From Planctomycetota bacterium (GTDB lineage Bacteria > Planctomycetota > MHYJ01 > JACQXL01), in assembly GCA_030018555.1 (NCBI GenBank), contig JASEHY010000081.1, forward strand, positions 1-6,247: a stretch of DNA of 6,247 nt, given 5' to 3'. Within the stretch, counting starts at the first letter, position 1. The number at the start of each line of letters is the position of its first letter. The translations under genes were made by a program, and so were the position numbers. Below are positions 3,654 to 6,247 of the stretch, one piece after another. The notes beneath the pieces are model-generated. The model was not told where the DNA came from. It did no database searches and worked only from the letters and a program-made list of their open reading frames with translations.

Positions 3654-6128
3654 ATGTCATGGTTATTAAACAAAGTAGGCATAGGGTCGCATGGTACTGA
3701 TGAGACATGGCGTATTGTCTGGCGTTCGGCACCGGAAACCTGGTTACTGACCCTGATAATTATCCCGGCGGTAGTTATCTTCTCATATCTAATCTACCGA
3801 AAAGAAAGACAATCCGTCCGCTTCTTACCCAAACTGTTTTTAACACTTCTGCGCTCTGCGGTTATTCTTATCGCTCTCATTATCCTTTTCCAACCCGTCT
3901 CTATTTTAGAGAAACCAACTACTAAAGAATCAACACTGGCAATTCTCATAGATGACTCTTTGAGTATGGGGCTCAAAGATAGACATTTTTCAAGTAACTA
4001 TATTAAGCGACTAACAAACCTGACTGGTGTAGACACAGACCTTCAGAAACCAATGAGTCGTATTGATATAGTTAATGCGATTCTTTCCAACCAAAAAGTG
4101 GGGCTGTTAGATAAACTCATCGCAAAATTCAAGGTTAAGATGTATACTTTTTCTAATTATCTGAAACCTGTTCAATTGATAGAGAAATCAGAGGATGACA
4201 AACTGAGCCGTCAATATAATATTCAGGCACAAGGAGACAGCACAGGTATCGGCAATGCGATTAACGATTTAATTAATGAATCAGGCGGTCATTCTATTGG
4301 TGCGCTCATTCTTCTTTCAGACGGTCAGAGTAATATTGGCAAAAATCCTCTGGAGATTATAGATTCTTTCAAGCAGAGTCGCTATACCTTTCCGATATAT
4401 ACTGTTCTCGTGGGCAGTCCCGAATCCTTTCGGGAGAAAGATATAGAACTATCAGAACTATCTGCACCTGATGTTGGCATAGTTTATGACGAATTATCTT
4501 TTAATTTTACCATAAAGAGCATCGGCTTCGCAGGTGATGAAACAGTTAAGGTTATCCTCTCGGAAAGAACAGTTGGAGAAAAACAATTAACAATAGTAGG
4601 TGAAGAAAACATTAAACTGCATCCTTCTGGCAGGCAGATTGAGAGTATCAAATACAAACCATCAAAACAGGGTGATTATATTTATGAAATCAAGATTCTA
4701 CCGCAGAAAGACGAGATTATAGAAGAAAACAACTCTTTAGTGCATCATCTCAAGGTGGTTGATAATACAATTAAGATATTATATGTGGAGTCCTATCCGC
4801 GCTGGGAATATCGCCGGCTCAAGAATGCCCTGATTCGTGATACTACCATACGAACAGCAACATTTCTTGTTTCCGCAGACCCTGATTTTCCGCAGGATGC
4901 TTCATCCGGTGTTGTCCCGCTAACGCAGTTCCCCGCTGAGGCAAAAGAACTCTTTAACTATGATGTCATTATCTGGGGTGATGTGGCTCCGGAGCATCTA
5001 TCTGCTCATACCATTAAATTGTTTGAGAATATTAAACGTTTTGTGGATGAAATGGGTGCCGGCATAGTTTTTGTCTGCGGTGAGCGATTTAATCCCGAAC
5101 GTTTTAGAAAGACACCACTATTGGATTTGCTTCCCCTTGTTCTGGAAGATGATGATTATATCTTTACTTCGTCAAAAAGGACTACAGAGCCATTTAAACC
5201 CAAACTCACACCCGAAGGTTTTTCGGACAGCATAATGCGAATGGAAGATAATCCATCACGCAATTCTACCGTCCGGGAATTACTGCCCGGCTTCTTCTGG
5301 TTCCATCCATTCAAGAAAGCCAAACCAGCGGCCCGGGTCCTAGCCACTCACCCTGTTCTCTCTAATAAGTTTGGATTAAGACCTATTATCGCCACCCAGT
5401 TCTATGGACAGGGCAGAACCTTTCTAATCGCCACAGATGAAACCTGGCGATGGTGCTCTCTCTCGGCAGATAAATATTTTTATAACTTCTGGAGAGAGGT
5501 CATCAGGTATTTAAGAGGTGGAAGATTACTCGGCACCAGACGAATACAAATCAAGACCGATAAACCAAAGTATTCATCAGGAGAAACCGTTAAGATAATG
5601 CTCAGATTATATGACACTGATTTTAAGCCACTCAAACGTCCATTCTTTGAGGTATCTGGAGAAGAATTGGAGGGATTAGGCACGACGGCTGTTAAAATAT
5701 CGCTCAGCCCTCTCGCAGATAAAGAAGGGTATTATGAGGGCTCCTTTATCCCCTGTAAAACCGGCTTGTATAAAATCAGCGGCAGTTTAGATTCCACCGA
5801 TGGGAAGGAAGTGGCGCCATTAGGGCGCCATGGCGCTTCGGCGCCAGAAACAAGTTATACCTCATTTCAGGTCAATTATCCTCAAAGGGAATATGAAAGG
5901 CCGTTACCGAATATTGAATTGATGAAAGATATTGCCCATCGCACAAAAGGAGCATTCCTGAAGATTACCGAGACAGACAAACTACCCAATCTTATTAAAC
6001 CGACAAGTGATATTATTTATACCGAGACAAAGGAAGATGACCTGTGGGACACCCCGATGATATTTCTCATCTTCCTTCTTGTTATCTCTGCGGAATGGGT
6101 TATCAGAAAGATAATAGGATTGATTTGA
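3654..6128 (+). CDS. VWA-domain membrane protein with glutamine-amidotransferase-like domain
   Basis: This 824-residue protein has hydrophobic segments at about 30-48 and 61-82 and near the C-terminus (801-819). A von Willebrand A domain follows the second helix (about 95-260), with the metal-site signature D100-x-S102-x-S104 (IDDSLSM), Thr197 in GDSTGIG and Asp223 in LLSDGQSN. A beta-rich stretch (about 265-370) leads to a ThuA/class I amidotransferase-like fold beginning ILYVESYPRWEYRRLKNAL (375-393), with YDVIIWGDV and GAGIVFVCGERF. A clear catalytic Cys-His-Glu triad is not visible, so it is probably structural. A beta-sandwich-like region (about 630-745) precedes the last helix. This architecture is widespread in Planctomycetes and related bacteria, usually uncharacterised and often near MoxR and DUF58 genes, which are not seen here. 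The ATG at 3654 directly follows an in-frame stop (3648-3650) and has no Shine-Dalgarno site; the next Met is residue 105, inside the VWA domain, so this start is the likely one. Residues 720-731 come from an inserted palindrome. Confidence 0.88.
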   Translation: MSWLLNKVGIGSHGTDETWRIVWRSAPETWLLTLIIIPAVVIFSYLIYRKERQSVRFLPKLFLTLLRSAVILIALIILFQPVSILEKPTTKESTLAILIDDSLSMGLKDRHFSSNYIKRLTNLTGVDTDLQKPMSRIDIVNAILSNQKVGLLDKLIAKFKVKMYTFSNYLKPVQLIEKSEDDKLSRQYNIQAQGDSTGIGNAINDLINESGGHSIGALILLSDGQSNIGKNPLEIIDSFKQSRYTFPIYTVLVGSPESFREKDIELSELSAPDVGIVYDELSFNFTIKSIGFAGDETVKVILSERTVGEKQLTIVGEENIKLHPSGRQIESIKYKPSKQGDYIYEIKILPQKDEIIEENNSLVHHLKVVDNTIKILYVESYPRWEYRRLKNALIRDTTIRTATFLVSADPDFPQDASSGVVPLTQFPAEAKELFNYDVIIWGDVAPEHLSAHTIKLFENIKRFVDEMGAGIVFVCGERFNPERFRKTPLLDLLPLVLEDDDYIFTSSKRTTEPFKPKLTPEGFSDSIMRMEDNPSRNSTVRELLPGFFWFHPFKKAKPAARVLATHPVLSNKFGLRPIIATQFYGQGRTFLIATDETWRWCSLSADKYFYNFWREVIRYLRGGRLLGTRRIQIKTDKPKYSSGETVKIMLRLYDTDFKPLKRPFFEVSGEELEGLGTTAVKISLSPLADKEGYYEGSFIPCKTGLYKISGSLDSTDGKEVAPLGRHGASAPETSYTSFQVNYPQREYERPLPNIELMKDIAHRTKGAFLKITETDKLPNLIKPTSDIIYTETKEDDLWDTPMIFLIFLLVISAEWVIRKIIGLI
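4418..4435. repeat. Small CCCGAA hairpin inside the VWA gene
   Basis: TCCCGAA (4418-4424) pairs exactly with TTCGGGA (4429-4435) around TCCT. It encodes SPESFRE (255-261), at the end of the VWA domain. The stem matches the CCCCGAA/TTCGGGG core at 839-856, so it may be a remnant of the same family; family proteins also often have GSPE here, so it may be native coding sequence. Confidence 0.4.
5812..5846. repeat. In-frame twin palindrome in the VWA gene
   Basis: Two hairpins lie back to back: TGGCGCC (5812-5818) with GGCGCCA (5824-5830), and TGGCGC (5831-5836) with GCGCCA (5841-5846), the latter closed by a TTCG loop of the very stable C(UUCG)G type. They encode VAPLGRHGASAP (720-731), an Ala/Gly/Pro-rich run between two beta-strand-like segments and much more GC-rich than its surroundings. 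About 12 codons, in-frame, look added to a surface loop. Confidence 0.65.
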
Positions 6129-6134
6129 TGGTAT

Positions 6135-6149
6135 AGGAAAATCCTTTTT
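6135..6149 (+). terminator. Weak possible terminator after the VWA gene
   Basis: Seven to twenty bases past the TGA, AGGA (6135-6138) pairs with TCCT (6142-6145) around AAA and is followed by TTTT. The stem is only four pairs, so it is weak alone; the GC-rich hairpin at 6158-6188 may be the effective block. Confidence 0.3.
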
Positions 6150-6157
6150 ACCCCTTA

Positions 6158-6188
6158 CGGAGCGCCGCCCATACGGGCGCCCGCTCCG
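6158..6188. repeat. GC-rich hairpin downstream of the VWA gene
   Basis: CGGAGCG (6158-6164) pairs with CGCTCCG (6182-6188), and inside that CGCCC (6166-6170) with GGGCG (6175-6179), loop ATAC, leaving one base unpaired on the left and two on the right. There is no T-run after it. It opens a markedly GC-rich stretch that reaches the window edge. Confidence 0.55.
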
Positions 6189-6247
6189 CCTCGCCCGCCT
6201 CGCCGCCGCCCCGAAGGGCGAGCCTCCCGCCCACCAGGGCGAGGTTC
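6189..6247. repeat. GC-rich CTCGCCC/GGGCGAG repeat at the right edge
   Basis: CTCGCCC (6190-6196) can pair with GGGCGAG at 6216-6222 or with a second copy at 6237-6243 (CCTCGCCC with GGGCGAGG). The element probably continues past the window. No coding frame is convincing. Confidence 0.45.

Noticed and set aside
5075..5090. Cys475 as an amidotransferase nucleophile
   Set aside because: The context FVCGERF does not match the GxCxG nucleophile elbow, and no matching His-Glu pair is evident.
5269..5290. CCGGG/CCCGG inverted repeat in the VWA gene as another insertion
   Set aside because: Only five pairs with an eight-base loop, in a stretch that reads as normal family sequence (VRELLPGFFWFHPF); chance is enough to explain it.

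Overview
The window is a moderate-GC bacterial chromosome segment with four protein genes set among many palindromic repeats. I see no plasmid or phage genes, transposase, rRNA, tRNA or CRISPR array. Three things point to an uncultured candidate-phylum or PVC-group (Planctomycetota/Omnitrophota-like) bacterium: a large VWA plus glutamine-amidotransferase-like membrane protein, a PHA-phasin-like protein, and dispersed CCCGA...TCGGG and GAGCGTAGCGAA hairpins. This placement is an inference from general pattern, not a search result, and is weak.

Layout. Positions 1-366 are noncoding and full of inverted repeats. They include a 203-bp multi-branched element (153-355) bounded by a perfect 12-bp inverted repeat. 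A phasin-like gene (367-744, minus) follows, with a near-consensus promoter (926-954), a long leader carrying a palindromic repeat, and a good Shine-Dalgarno site. A two-gene minus-strand operon comes next: NAD kinase (2506-3357), then phosphomannomutase/phosphoglucomutase (1072-2496), 9 nt apart. Positions 3358-3653 hold two overlapping divergent promoters and a roughly 230-bp block of nested repeats flanked by a 9-bp direct repeat. The plus strand then encodes an 824-residue VWA membrane protein (3654-6128). The window ends in GC-rich hairpins (6158-6247).

How the genes relate. NadK makes NADP+ and the mutase supplies hexose-1-phosphates for glycan and nucleotide-sugar synthesis, so both are housekeeping functions. 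The phasin-like gene suggests storage of polyhydroxyalkanoate granules, and its strong expression signals fit an abundant structural protein. The VWA protein is divergently transcribed. It looks like a cell-envelope protein whose large middle part is probably extracytoplasmic, and nothing here ties it to a partner.

The most unusual aspect is that palindromic elements appear to have entered both spacers and reading frames. Two sit in-frame in the mutase gene and one in the VWA gene, with a further short hairpin there, and each adds protein sequence at a domain edge or loop. A repeat block also appears to have been inserted between the VWA promoter and its start codon. Before that insertion the VWA transcript would have been nearly leaderless, and the nadK transcript still looks that way.
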